Shown here one piece after another: positions 25,187 to 33,908 of a stretch of 64,000 bases of DNA (position 1 is the first letter of the stretch; every line of letters starts with the position of its first letter). The notes beneath the pieces were generated by a model. That model saw only the letters and a program-made list of their open reading frames with translations. It ran no database searches and had not been told where the DNA came from. The position numbers and the translations under genes are program-made. Source of the DNA: Sphingopyxis sp. (GTDB lineage: Bacteria > Pseudomonadota > Alphaproteobacteria > Sphingomonadales > Sphingomonadaceae); contig NVXM01000033.1 of assembly GCA_002733865.1 (NCBI GenBank), forward strand, positions 18,860 to 82,859, in the 5' to 3' direction.

Positions 25187-26248
25187 TCAGTCCTTCTTCT
25201 TGGACTGATCTTCCGGGCCGTTGCCAGGGATGATCTCGACGATGATATCGCCGGCCTCCAGCGCGGCCGCCTCTTCCTGCCAGAAGCCGAAGACGGCATC
25301 GCCGCGATAGATCCGTACGCCTAGTCCCGAGCCGACCACTTCGCTCATCGCCATGCCGACTTCCGCTTCGGTAACCGCCCGCTGCACCAGCTTGACCCGG
25401 CCAGTGGCGGAAGCCAGGTCGCTGAGATAGTCGGAAATCTTGGCCCCTTCACAACTGCCGGCGAGCAACAGGCCTGCGAAACTGACGGGATTGATCACCG
25501 TCGTAGCGCCCGCCTGTCGCGCCAGCAACTCATTGTCCGCCGCCTTGATCGAAACACTGATCGGCAGATGATAGGCCAGATGGCGGGCGGTCAGCACGAT
25601 CAGAATGCTTGTGTCATCACGCCCCGCCGACACGATCAGCGACCGTGCACGCGATATCTTGACGTTCATCAAAGCGTTGTCACGCGTTGCATCCCCATTG
25701 ATCACCGCACAGCCCAGCTTCTCGGCCTGCGACAAGGCGTCGTCCGAAGAGTCGATCACAACGATTTCTTCCGGGTTCGTACCCCGCGCGAGCAGCTCCT
25801 GCACCGCTTCGCTGCCGCTGGTACCGAAACCGGCGATCACGATATGGTTGTGCAAATTGCTTTGGATCAGTTTCATGCGCCAATTGTCCCAGGTTCGTTT
25901 GAAAACAAAATTATAGGCCGTGCCGACAAAGATTAGCACGACGAAGATGCGAATCGGAGTCACAACCAGCGCATCAAACATCCGGGCCCGCTCGGTCACG
26001 GGCGCAATGTCGCCATATCCGGTCGTGGTAATCGAGATCATCGTGAAATAGACGACATCAAGAAAGCTGACATCGCCGTCATAGCTGTCCTGCAGGCCGT
26101 TGCGGTCAAAATAATGTACCGAAACCGCCATGCCAATGAGAGCCAAAACGAACGTGACTCGCCAGGCGATGTCGGCCCAGATCGGCAGACTCGACCGGCG
26201 CCGCAGGGTGAAATAGTCAGAAATCTTGCGATTGGTGTTGTTTGCCAT
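25187..26248 (-). CDS. Potassium channel with C-terminal RCK domain
   Basis: A two-helix K+ channel fused to a TrkA-type regulatory domain. From the ATG at 26248 the first membrane segment is about residues 27-47, the selectivity filter TTTGYGD is at 74-80, the second helix about 95-117, and the Rossmann RCK_N domain starts at HIVIAGFGTSG (about 135). RCK_C lies about 270-340, and the end is charged (PEDQSKKKD). I prefer this start to more distal in-frame codons because it lies seven bases after the stop of the LysM/M23 gene. It probably controls K+ efflux or membrane potential. Confidence 0.9.
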   Translation of the reverse strand: MANNTNRKISDYFTLRRRSSLPIWADIAWRVTFVLALIGMAVSVHYFDRNGLQDSYDGDVSFLDVVYFTMISITTTGYGDIAPVTERARMFDALVVTPIRIFVVLIFVGTAYNFVFKRTWDNWRMKLIQSNLHNHIVIAGFGTSGSEAVQELLARGTNPEEIVVIDSSDDALSQAEKLGCAVINGDATRDNALMNVKISRARSLIVSAGRDDTSILIVLTARHLAYHLPISVSIKAADNELLARQAGATTVINPVSFAGLLLAGSCEGAKISDYLSDLASATGRVKLVQRAVTEAEVGMAMSEVVGSGLGVRIYRGDAVFGFWQEEAAALEAGDIIVEIIPGNGPEDQSKKKD

Positions 26249-26255
26249 GGTCGGG

Positions 26256-27320
26256 TCAGCCGCGTTTCGGCAGATGGATTGTCGGATCGACCGGTTTGCG
26301 GTCCTTGCGGATTTCAAAATGCAACTGCGGCTGCTGAACGTAGCCGCTTTCGCCAGCAAGACCAATGATGTCGCCCGCCTTGACCTTTTGACCGCGCGTC
26401 ACATTCAGCTTGTCGGCATGGCCATAAGCAGTCACCCAACCCGACCCGTGGTTAATCAGAATGAGGCCGCCAAACACGTCAATCTCATCACCACTATAAG
26501 CGACCACACCATCGGCTGACGCCCGAATGGGAGTTCCCTTGGCGACGCCAATGTTAAGGCCATCATTAACTTTGCCGCCGCCTTTGCTGCCAAAACTGGA
26601 AAGGACGGTGCCATTAACTGGCCACAGAAAACGTCCAGAGAAACCCGCTGGTGTAGCAATAGTAGTGGTGGGACTAATGGCTTTGCGCCAGTCCGAAGGT
26701 TCTTTGGCAGCGACACCATCCGCCAGCGCGGGCTGACTGCCGGTCACGATATCGTCGATGTCGAGAGTAAAGGCGGATGCACGTTGTTCTAGGCTCAGAT
26801 TGGCCGGATCGCTTGGGGCAGCGGACGGTAGGAGCAACTTTTGACCAATACGCAGGATATAGGGCTCTTCCAGCGTATTCAGGGCCACAATTTCGCTCCA
26901 AGAGGCACCATAGGCACGCGCGATAGCGATGCCGGTTTCACCCGAATTGACGGTATGATAGCGCCCGCCGATAATTTTGAGCTGCTGACCGGGATGAATG
27001 ACATAAGGAGGGACCAACCCGTTCGCCAAAGCGATGATCTGTGAGCCCGCCCCGGTATCGTTCGCAATGGCCCGCAACGTGTCCCCCGGCTGGACGGTAT
27101 AGGTCCCCGATTGCACGGTTCTCGCGTTTGGTGTGACCGGTGCCGCCTGCCATGTCGAAGCAGGCGCCTTTTCCGGAGTCGTACCGAGCACCAAGGGGTC
27201 GGTAAACAATTGAGGCGGCGGGGGCGGAGGCGGGGCATATTCGTCACGGCCGGGCGGAATGCAGCCCGCGAACGCCAGAAGCAATGTCAGGATCGCAATA
27301 TGACGGATATATGATCCCAT
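26256..27320 (-). CDS. NlpD-like LysM/M23 lipoprotein
   Basis: An outer-membrane lipoprotein (signal ending LLLAFAGC, acylated at C20) with a proline-rich linker, two LysM peptidoglycan-binding domains (about 72-117 and 121-165) and a C-terminal LytM/M23 domain. The first zinc-ligand motif HxxxD is replaced by NDGLNIG, although GHAD and LHFE remain, so it should be an activator of a murein amidase, like NlpD or EnvC, rather than a peptidase. Gene order serS-surE-this gene matches the common surE-nlpD neighbourhood; pcm is absent. Confidence 0.88.
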   Translation of the reverse strand: MGSYIRHIAILTLLLAFAGCIPPGRDEYAPPPPPPPQLFTDPLVLGTTPEKAPASTWQAAPVTPNARTVQSGTYTVQPGDTLRAIANDTGAGSQIIALANGLVPPYVIHPGQQLKIIGGRYHTVNSGETGIAIARAYGASWSEIVALNTLEEPYILRIGQKLLLPSAAPSDPANLSLEQRASAFTLDIDDIVTGSQPALADGVAAKEPSDWRKAISPTTTIATPAGFSGRFLWPVNGTVLSSFGSKGGGKVNDGLNIGVAKGTPIRASADGVVAYSGDEIDVFGGLILINHGSGWVTAYGHADKLNVTRGQKVKAGDIIGLAGESGYVQQPQLHFEIRKDRKPVDPTIHLPKRG

Positions 27321-27421
27321 TAACCGATTATTCCCCTTGACGAACTGCTCTTAGCAGCAAAAGCGCAGCTTGCCAGCCCCGCTACCCAAAACATAGCAAA
27401 TTCGCAGAACCGGGACCGCAA

Positions 27422-28189
27422 TCAGGGGTAAAGCCTTCTTAGAACATCCATCGAGTCATAATGGGTCAGATCAAGATGCAGGGGCGTGATCGAGACAAAG
27501 CCATCGGCGATCGCTTCCAGGTCGGTGCTGTGCGCTGGTGTTTCAACCATCGGCCCAAGGCCAAACCAATGATATTCAAAGCCGCGGGGGTCCCGATTGC
27601 TGACAATCTGCAGTCGGCCATAGTCCCGGATACCCTGGGAGACGACCTGCACCCCTTTGACATCATTTGCCGGTAGGGCCGGGAAATTGATATTGACGAG
27701 TGTCCGATGGTCCATGCGCTGGTTGATCAAGGGGCGAAGAACCCGCTCACCCCAATGGGCGGCGGCATCAAATGGTACATTGGCGCCAATATCCTCGCGG
27801 GCATAGGCTTGGCTGAGGGCAATGGAAGGAATCCCCGCCAAGGCACCTTCCATGGCGGCTGAAACGGTACCGGAATAAGTGACGTCTTCGCCCAGATTGG
27901 CACCACGATTCACCCCGGATAATATGAGATCAGGCGGGTCGTCTTTAATGATTTTTGCCACCGCCATCATCACGCTGTCGGTCGGAGTACCATCGACCGA
28001 ATATTGCTGATCGCCCCGCTTGCGTATCCGTAGGGGCCGCGTCAGCGTCAAAGAATGGCCGGCCCCCGAATTTTCATCGGAGGGTGCAACGATCCAGATG
28101 TCGTTCGAAAAATGCGATGCTATATCGAGCAGAACTTTCATCCCTGGAGCATCAAAGCCATCATCATTGGTCAGCAATATACGCATCAT
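27422..28189 (-). CDS. surE: 5'/3'-nucleotidase SurE
   Basis: SurE hydrolyses nucleoside monophosphates and is linked to survival in stationary phase. The 255-residue protein starts MMRILLTNDDGFDAPGM, with the metal-binding DD pair, and has the second motif SGVNRGANLGEDVTYSGTV. Its start overlaps the serS stop (ATGA), so translation is coupled; either of the two adjacent ATG codons (28189, 28186) could be used. Confidence 0.95.
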   Translation of the reverse strand: MMRILLTNDDGFDAPGMKVLLDIASHFSNDIWIVAPSDENSGAGHSLTLTRPLRIRKRGDQQYSVDGTPTDSVMMAVAKIIKDDPPDLILSGVNRGANLGEDVTYSGTVSAAMEGALAGIPSIALSQAYAREDIGANVPFDAAAHWGERVLRPLINQRMDHRTLVNINFPALPANDVKGVQVVSQGIRDYGRLQIVSNRDPRGFEYHWFGLGPMVETPAHSTDLEAIADGFVSITPLHLDLTHYDSMDVLRRLYP

Positions 28190-29466
28190 GCAGGCTCCAG
28201 TTTCTCTATGCCGCCCATATAAGGAAGCAACGCGGAGGGAATGCTCACCGAACCATCGGCTTGCTGATAATTTTCGAGAACCGCGACCAATGTCCGACCG
28301 ACCGCTAAACCGGAACCGTTTAGCGTGTGGACAAATCTGGTTCCCTTTTCCTCACCCTCCGGCCGGAACCGCGCATTCATCCGGCGCGCCTGAAAGTCGC
28401 CGCAATTTGAAACGCTGGAGATCTCCCGATAGGTATTCTGGCCCGGTAGCCAGACTTCCAGATCGAAGGTCTTGCGAGCGGTGGCACCCATGTCACCCGC
28501 ACATAAAAGCATTTTGCGATAGGGTAGCTCAAGTCCTTTCAGGATCGATTCTGCAGCTTGAGTCATCCGCTCATGTTCGGCATCGCTGTCGTCTGGATGG
28601 ACGATCGCCACCATTTCAACTTTTTCAAATTGATGCTGACGAATCAGCCCTTTGGTATCCCTTCCGGCAGAGCCCGCTTCACTTCGGAAACAAAGGGTCA
28701 GCGCTGTCAACCGGATCGGAAGTCGCGACTCGTCCAATATCTGGCCATTTACGCTGTTGGTCAGACTGACCTCTGCGGTCGGGATCAACCAGTGACCTTC
28801 CGTGGTCTGGAACGAATCTTCGGAAAACTTGGGAAGCTGGCCCGTACCGAACATCGCCTGATCGCGCACCATCACGGGCGGCGCGCATTCCTGAAAGCCG
28901 TTTACCGTGGTTTGTTGATCCAGCATATATTGTCCGATTGCGCGCTGCAGCCTCGCCATCTGACCGCGCAGGAAGGCAAAGCGAGCACCCGACATTTCTG
29001 CTGCGGTCTCAAAATCCAGTCCCAGCGCTGGGCCAATGTCGCTATGATCTTTCGGCTCAAAATCAAATTCTCTGGGGCTGCCCCACCGCTCGATTTCGAC
29101 ATTGTCTTCTTCATCCTCCCCAAGCGGAACATCTTCCGTCGGGAGGTTCGGCAATGCCGCCAGAACATCTTGTAACCGGCCAGAAACATCACGTTCTTTT
29201 TCCTCGAGTTCTGGCAACTTGCTTTTCAGCTCAGCCACTTCAGCCATCAAAGCCTGCGCTGCTTCGTCATCACCCTGTGCCTTGGCCTTGCCGATCGCCT
29301 TGGATGCTTCGTTGCGCCGTGCCTGACCGTTCTGCAGCTCCGTTTTGAGCCCTCGGCTTTCCTCATCCAGAGCCAGCAAATGCTGGGCAACGGGCTCGAC
29401 GCCACGTTTCGACAAAGTTGCATCAAAAACTTCAGGGTTTTCGCGAATATATTTTATATCATGCAT
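28186..29466 (-). CDS. serS: Seryl-tRNA synthetase
   Basis: This class II synthetase charges tRNA-Ser. The 426 residues contain an N-terminal coiled-coil arm (about 28-100, Lys/Glu/Ala-rich) that contacts the long variable arm, motif 2 in FRSEAGSAGRDTKGLIRQHQ, and motif 3 in GSGLAVGRTLVAVLENYQ. It overlaps surE. A terminator-like hairpin lies upstream, marking the end of the neighbouring serine-repeat gene's territory. Confidence 0.97.
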   Translation of the reverse strand: MHDIKYIRENPEVFDATLSKRGVEPVAQHLLALDEESRGLKTELQNGQARRNEASKAIGKAKAQGDDEAAQALMAEVAELKSKLPELEEKERDVSGRLQDVLAALPNLPTEDVPLGEDEEDNVEIERWGSPREFDFEPKDHSDIGPALGLDFETAAEMSGARFAFLRGQMARLQRAIGQYMLDQQTTVNGFQECAPPVMVRDQAMFGTGQLPKFSEDSFQTTEGHWLIPTAEVSLTNSVNGQILDESRLPIRLTALTLCFRSEAGSAGRDTKGLIRQHQFEKVEMVAIVHPDDSDAEHERMTQAAESILKGLELPYRKMLLCAGDMGATARKTFDLEVWLPGQNTYREISSVSNCGDFQARRMNARFRPEGEEKGTRFVHTLNGSGLAVGRTLVAVLENYQQADGSVSIPSALLPYMGGIEKLEPA

Positions 29467-29513
29467 GGCGATTGCCTATGCCGAGCGTCTGTTTCACTTG
29501 CAAGACTGCAAAC

Positions 29514-29547
29514 AAAAAAGCGGCAGGATTGCTCCCGCCGCTTTTTT
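29514..29547. terminator. Rho-independent terminator
   Basis: AAAAAAGCGGC (29514-29524) and GCCGCTTTTTT (29537-29547) form an 11-bp stem with flanking A and T runs, so it can work in both directions. On the minus strand it ends the transcript of the serine-repeat protein gene 22 bases after its stop. Confidence 0.85.
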
Positions 29548-29569
29548 GATTTCGATCTTCACATCGTGA

Positions 29570-30541
29570 TTAAGCAGAAACAACCTGTTTTGCCTTGCGT
29601 CTCCGAGCAAACAGCGCCGCCGCTGCCGCGCCAAAAAGCAACACAACTGGCGGAGCCGGAACGTCAGTCCCGCCGTTGGAACCGCCTGTGCTGCCGCCCG
29701 ATGAAGAGCTAGAGGAGGAGCTTGAGCTACTGCTGGAGGAGCTGGAAGAACTACTGCCACCGAAACTTGAAGACCCGCCAGTTGCACCCGACGAGCTGCT
29801 GGTAGAACTGCTGGAAGATCCCGACGAGCCAGAGCTACCGGAAGAACCATGGCCATCGCCACCATCACCACCACTCGATGAACTACTGGAAGAACTGCTC
29901 GAAGAGCTGCTGGATGAACTCGACGACGAGGAACTGCTACCGCCCGTCGATGTGCTGGTTGATCCACCGGTGCTCGTAACGCCACCTGTCGAGGTGCTGG
30001 TAGAACCGCCGGTGCTCGTGAAACCGCCTGTCGATGTGCTGGTCGAGCCACCGCTGGTCGAACTGCCGCCTGAAGACGTGCTGGTAGATCCACCGCTGCT
30101 GGTAGAGGAAATAACGACACTTCCGCCGCCGGAGCCGCCGCCACCAAAGAAGCCACCGAAGAAGCCGCCGCCACCGCCGCCATATCCGCCGCTACCGCCG
30201 ATCACTACCGGGATAGACCCCCCACCGCCATCAACTGGCGGAGCTGGAGGAATATAGGGAGGCAAAGGTACCGGAAGAGGCTGCTGTGCCGGGCTCTGCG
30301 CGATTGTCACGACCGATGGTTGGCAAGCAGTGACCGTTTTGGTCACAGTTCGCCGCGTACGCTTGATCTTGCGAGCGGGCTCACCGCGTTTGACCACGCG
30401 GGCCCGGACCGGTTTCTTTTTGGACATTTTTTTTACATAAGGCGCAGCTGGCGCCTCTGAAACATGCACAGCACCACCGCCAATCAAGGCCCCACCGCAA
30501 GTGCAGGCGCATAATTTTGCCAAAGCCATCCGTACCGACAT
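29570..30541 (-). CDS. Serine-repeat surface protein with PEP-CTERM-like tail
   Basis: A 323-residue secreted protein with no known enzymatic domain. An Ala/Gly-rich N-terminal signal region is followed by a basic segment (about 38-70), a proline stretch, a glycine-rich patch, and then repeats of the type STSTGGxTSTGG and uninterrupted serine runs of about 20 residues. The C-terminus has the tripartite sorting form: VPAPP, a hydrophobic helix (VVLLFGAAAAALFA) and a basic cluster RRRKAK, as in exosortase substrates. No exosortase gene is in the window. Serine runs are coded by mixed codons. Confidence 0.8.
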   Translation of the reverse strand: MSVRMALAKLCACTCGGALIGGGAVHVSEAPAAPYVKKMSKKKPVRARVVKRGEPARKIKRTRRTVTKTVTACQPSVVTIAQSPAQQPLPVPLPPYIPPAPPVDGGGGSIPVVIGGSGGYGGGGGGFFGGFFGGGGSGGGSVVISSTSSGGSTSTSSGGSSTSGGSTSTSTGGFTSTGGSTSTSTGGVTSTGGSTSTSTGGSSSSSSSSSSSSSSSSSSSSSSGGDGGDGHGSSGSSGSSGSSSSSTSSSSGATGGSSSFGGSSSSSSSSSSSSSSSSSSSGGSTGGSNGGTDVPAPPVVLLFGAAAAALFARRRKAKQVVSA

Positions 30542-30992
30542 AATTTCATCTTTCTTCCGCTATGATCCGGGCGAATAAGCTAGCAGTCCTATGCCAACAG
30601 ACCTTTTCGCCGTCTCGATATGCAGCAGAAAGACAGAATAATTTGTAAATCACAATTACATTAACCGTGTTTTTCGACCGGAAAGTGCAAAATATGTTAA
30701 CAATATCTATCGATTGACGGTTAATGTCCCGAATTGGAACCATTATGATCGCGTTGATTTCAAAATTCGGAAAAATATCGGTTATTTCTTCCCGCAAATG
30801 AGAATCGGGACAAAGTGCCGGGTTAATCAACAAGCGTCCAATCAAGTCGCACTTCCCGGATATATTCCAATTCCCGGATTATTATATACACAACGATTTT
30901 GCGCCTTGTTTCCAGTAAGTCCGCTGGGTATAGGCCCGCCCTATATGTGGTCCAGCTCTCCAGATTCGGGTAGGGCATGATGTTTGGAGAGT
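30542..30992. other. A+T-rich divergent promoter region
   Basis: About 450 bases separate the serine-repeat gene and dksA, which diverge. The sequence is A+T-rich with several TTAAC-type words, so it should carry promoters in both directions. A 99-residue minus-strand frame exists but has no recognisable features. Confidence 0.45.
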
Positions 30993-31451
30993 ATGTTGGC
31001 ATCCTCAGTAAAAAACGCATCCGCAAAAAACAGCGCAGATATCGTCCTCCCGGATGGCTATGAGCCGAGCGAAGACGAAGAGTTCATGAACGAACTACAA
31101 CTCGCCTTTTTCAAACGGGCTTTGAAAAAGTGGAAACAGGAAATCATTGACGAGTCTAAGGAAACGTTGGCGCATTTGCAGGACGGCCCGATCCAGGAAG
31201 CTGACCTGAATGATCGGGCATCCAGTGAAACTGACTGGGGGCTGGAACTGCGAACGCGTGATCGCCAACGCAAACTGACGTCAAAGATCGATGCGGCGCT
31301 GAGAAGGATCGAAGAAGGCGAATATGGCTATTGCCAGGTAACTGGCGAACCAATTTCGCTCGATCGACTGAAAGCCAGACCGATCGCGACGATGACTGTG
31401 GAAGCGCAGGAAGCGCATGAGCGGAATGAAAAAATCTCGCGCGATCAGTAG
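30993..31451 (+). CDS. dksA: RNA polymerase-binding transcription factor DksA
   Basis: DksA inserts a coiled coil into the secondary channel of RNA polymerase and, with ppGpp, controls rRNA and amino-acid promoters. The coiled coil lies about residues 40-105, and the C-terminal zinc-finger region reads YGYCQVTGEPISLDRLKARP. Only the first of the four cysteines is kept, as in other alphaproteobacterial DksA proteins, so zinc binding is doubtful. The start at ATG 30993 has a GGAGAG site; a TTG nine bases upstream is in frame. 152 residues. Confidence 0.93.
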   Translation: MLASSVKNASAKNSADIVLPDGYEPSEDEEFMNELQLAFFKRALKKWKQEIIDESKETLAHLQDGPIQEADLNDRASSETDWGLELRTRDRQRKLTSKIDAALRRIEEGEYGYCQVTGEPISLDRLKARPIATMTVEAQEAHERNEKISRDQ

Positions 31452-31649
31452 TGTAATTCGGGGCGGCGTCAAAAATTAACATTCTGCGAGCTTAGCAGTT
31501 GACGATATTCGCAAGTCCCGCAGAATTGTGCCAAATCAAGCCAGTTTTAGCCTGATTTTCCAGAACATAAAATCACAAAAATTAACCAAATTTGCACCTA
31601 TTGAGCCCTATTCTTCCGGGGAGACACATGATTTTACTACAGGAAGCTC

Positions 31650-32060
31650 ATGAAAGAACCATTTGACGATAATCTGAAAATGAACAGTCAGGCTCTTGGC
31701 CAACCGAAGCGAGAGCTGGGTCGAGACAGTCTGTTTCTGAAAGCAGAATTACACATCGTGGATGGTGAGGATTGTGGCGAAGTGCGCATCCGAAATCTGT
31801 CCGCTGGCGGTCTGATGGCTGAAGCACCGGTGCTCACCAAGCGGGGTGACAAGGTCGAACTGGAATTGCGGAATATAGGTCGCGTTACAGGACATGTGGC
31901 TTGGGTCGCGCAGGGCCGATTTGGCGTCGCATTCGATCATCCGATTGACCCCAAGCTCGCACGAAAACCGGTCGGTCAAAAAAAATCGGACGTGCCGCGT
32001 TACCTGCGCCAACCATCTCAAAAGCCATCCAATATACGCCGGGGCCGAACCTCCCGCTAG
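31650..32060 (+). CDS. PilZ-domain protein
   Basis: A 136-residue cytoplasmic protein with one PilZ domain (about 25-105). The second motif IRNLSAGGL is canonical (N/DxSxxG), while the upstream arginine pair is spaced as KRELGRDSLFLKA, so cyclic di-GMP binding is plausible. The C-terminal 30 residues are basic and probably disordered (QKPSNIRRGRTSR). ATG 31650 has an AGGAAG site. It stands alone between dksA and the CoA transferase gene. Confidence 0.83.
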   Translation: MKEPFDDNLKMNSQALGQPKRELGRDSLFLKAELHIVDGEDCGEVRIRNLSAGGLMAEAPVLTKRGDKVELELRNIGRVTGHVAWVAQGRFGVAFDHPIDPKLARKPVGQKKSDVPRYLRQPSQKPSNIRRGRTSR

Positions 32061-32148
32061 TCTGTCGATCAACGGCCAAAAATAAGCTTGATTAGCGCAA
32101 CGTCCGTGCATAGGACCGTTTAACCAGTCGATTAAACGGGAGCAGGAC

Positions 32149-33189
32149 ATGCCAGGACCATTAGCCGGTCTAAACATTATTGAATTCGCGGGAATCGGGC
32201 CCGGGCCATTTTGCGGGATGATGCTCGCCGATCAAGGCGCTTCAGTAACCGTTCTGCATCGTCCAGGCCGCGCTCCGGATCCGCGTCTCGCGCTGTCTCG
32301 TTCACGCAATTTGGTGGCGATTGACCTGAAGTCGGACGCCGGCATCGAAACGGCCCGTGACCTTGTCAAGAATGCCGACGGACTGATCGAAGGCTTCCGT
32401 CCCGGCGTGATGGAGCGACTGGGCCTGGGACCGGATGAGTTGCTCGCCGAAAATCCGCAACTGGTCTTTGGTCGGATGACGGGCTGGGGCCAATATGGAC
32501 CGCTCGCATCTGCGGCGGGCCACGATATCAACTATATTTCGCTCTCCGGTGCCTTGCACGCTTTCGGACGAGAAGGCGAGAAGCCAACACCTCCCATCAA
32601 CATGGTCGGCGATTTCGGCGGCGGGGGGATGATGCTGGCCTTCGGGATGGTTTCAGCCCTATTGCATGCTAAGACCGGTGGCACTGGTCAAGTCGTCGAT
32701 TGCGCGATGACCGACGGATCAGCGGCGTTGATGGCCATGATTTTCGATTTTCACAACACCGGCCAATGGCAGGATGAGCGCGGTGTTAATTTGCTCGACA
32801 CTGGCGCGCATTTCTACGACACCTACGAGACATCAGACGGCAAATTCATTTCCATCGGGTCAATCGAACCGCAATTTTATGCTGAACTGCGGCAAGTTGC
32901 CGGGCTTGCCGACGATCCGGATTTCGACGCGCAGATGGATCCCAGACAATGGTCCGCGTTAAAGGCAAAACTGACAGCGCTTTTCAAGACCAAGACGCGC
33001 TCCCAATGGTGCGACCTGATGGAAGGCACAGATATTTGCTTTGCTCCGGTTCTTTCGCTGACCGAGGCCAAAGAACATCCGCATAATGTTGAACGGCAAA
33101 CCTTCGTCGATGTCGGAGGCTTGCAGCAGCCTGCACCGGCACCGCGCTATTCGGTTACGGTCTCGGATCCGCCCAAGCGCCCTGTTTGA
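32149..33189 (+). CDS. Alpha-methylacyl-CoA racemase-type CoA transferase (family III)
   Basis: This protein belongs to the family III CoA transferases, closest to alpha-methylacyl-CoA racemase, which epimerises 2-methyl-branched acyl-CoA before beta-oxidation. Family motifs are LNIIEFAGIGPGPFCGMMLADQGA, the active-site histidine in AGHDINY, the acidic residue in INMVGDFGGGG, and the AMACR-specific GVNLLDTGAHFYDTYET. At 346 residues it is close to the usual length. Its last 43 bases overlap the convergent LytTR regulator gene. Confidence 0.9.
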   Translation: MPGPLAGLNIIEFAGIGPGPFCGMMLADQGASVTVLHRPGRAPDPRLALSRSRNLVAIDLKSDAGIETARDLVKNADGLIEGFRPGVMERLGLGPDELLAENPQLVFGRMTGWGQYGPLASAAGHDINYISLSGALHAFGREGEKPTPPINMVGDFGGGGMMLAFGMVSALLHAKTGGTGQVVDCAMTDGSAALMAMIFDFHNTGQWQDERGVNLLDTGAHFYDTYETSDGKFISIGSIEPQFYAELRQVAGLADDPDFDAQMDPRQWSALKAKLTALFKTKTRSQWCDLMEGTDICFAPVLSLTEAKEHPHNVERQTFVDVGGLQQPAPAPRYSVTVSDPPKRPV

Positions 33190-33908
33190 GCGGCTACGGT
33201 TACCCTGTCCGCATAACTGGGGCCAATCGGCAATTTGGTGCCATCGTGCAGCAGGACGTATCGCTTGCGCCCTTGCCTGCGCACCTCTGCAATAACATCC
33301 CGCCGGACAATCATTGACCGGTGAACGCGCACAAAGCGATCATCTGGCAACTGGCTCTCCAGAGAATGCATCGATTGGTGGACCAGGTAGCTGCGACCAA
33401 AAAGGTACAGCCGCATATAGTCCCGCTCTGCTTCCACCCACTCGATATCCGAAACCGCCAGTTGCAACGACCCCGCCCCGTCCTGCACCCACAGACTCGG
33501 AACAACATCGGGATCCGAATCACTTGCGCTGCGCGCTAGATTGGCGAGCGCCCGCTCAACCGCCTCGCGCAGCATGGACTCCTTTACAGGTTTCAAAAGA
33601 TAGTCAGTCGCTTCCAGCCGAAACGCCTGCACCGCATATCTGCTATGGGCGGTCGTAAAAATGATTTCCGGCGGGCGGGCGAGGCCGTGACAGAATTCTG
33701 CAACTCTCAATCCTGAAAAATCAGGCATGTCGACATCCAGTAGAACGATATCAGGCAACATCTCAGTGACCTTGTCTAGAGCCTGTAGACCGCCGTTTGC
33801 CAATTCCACATCTCCGAAAAGCCCTGCCCTTTCGCACAACGCCCGGAGCCGCGAGCGAGCGAGTGGTTCATCATCCACAATCAAAACCGATGGCGGATTG
33901 TTTGCCAT
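33147..33908 (-). CDS. LytTR-family response regulator
   Basis: A two-component regulator with an N-terminal receiver domain (acidic pair in IVDDEP, phosphoacceptor D58 in LLDVDMP, K in LKPV) and a C-terminal LytTR DNA-binding domain (about 150-240, with HRSMIVRRDVIAEV). The 253 residues start at an ATG that shares one base with the stop of the upstream sensor kinase gene, so the two form a coupled pair. The 3' end overlaps the convergent CoA transferase gene. Confidence 0.93.
   Translation of the reverse strand: MANNPPSVLIVDDEPLARSRLRALCERAGLFGDVELANGGLQALDKVTEMLPDIVLLDVDMPDFSGLRVAEFCHGLARPPEIIFTTAHSRYAVQAFRLEATDYLLKPVKESMLREAVERALANLARSASDSDPDVVPSLWVQDGAGSLQLAVSDIEWVEAERDYMRLYLFGRSYLVHQSMHSLESQLPDDRFVRVHRSMIVRRDVIAEVRRQGRKRYVLLHDGTKLPIGPSYADRVTVAAQTGRLGGSETVTE

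Noticed and set aside
29595..30257. Pro/Glu-rich plus-strand frame opposite the serine-repeat gene
   Set aside because: Low-complexity mirror of the Ser/Gly codons; the minus-strand gene has signal region and sorting tail, and this frame has neither.
30546..30845. 99-codon minus-strand frame upstream of the serine-repeat gene
   Set aside because: No ribosome site, no recognisable composition, and it lies where promoters are expected.
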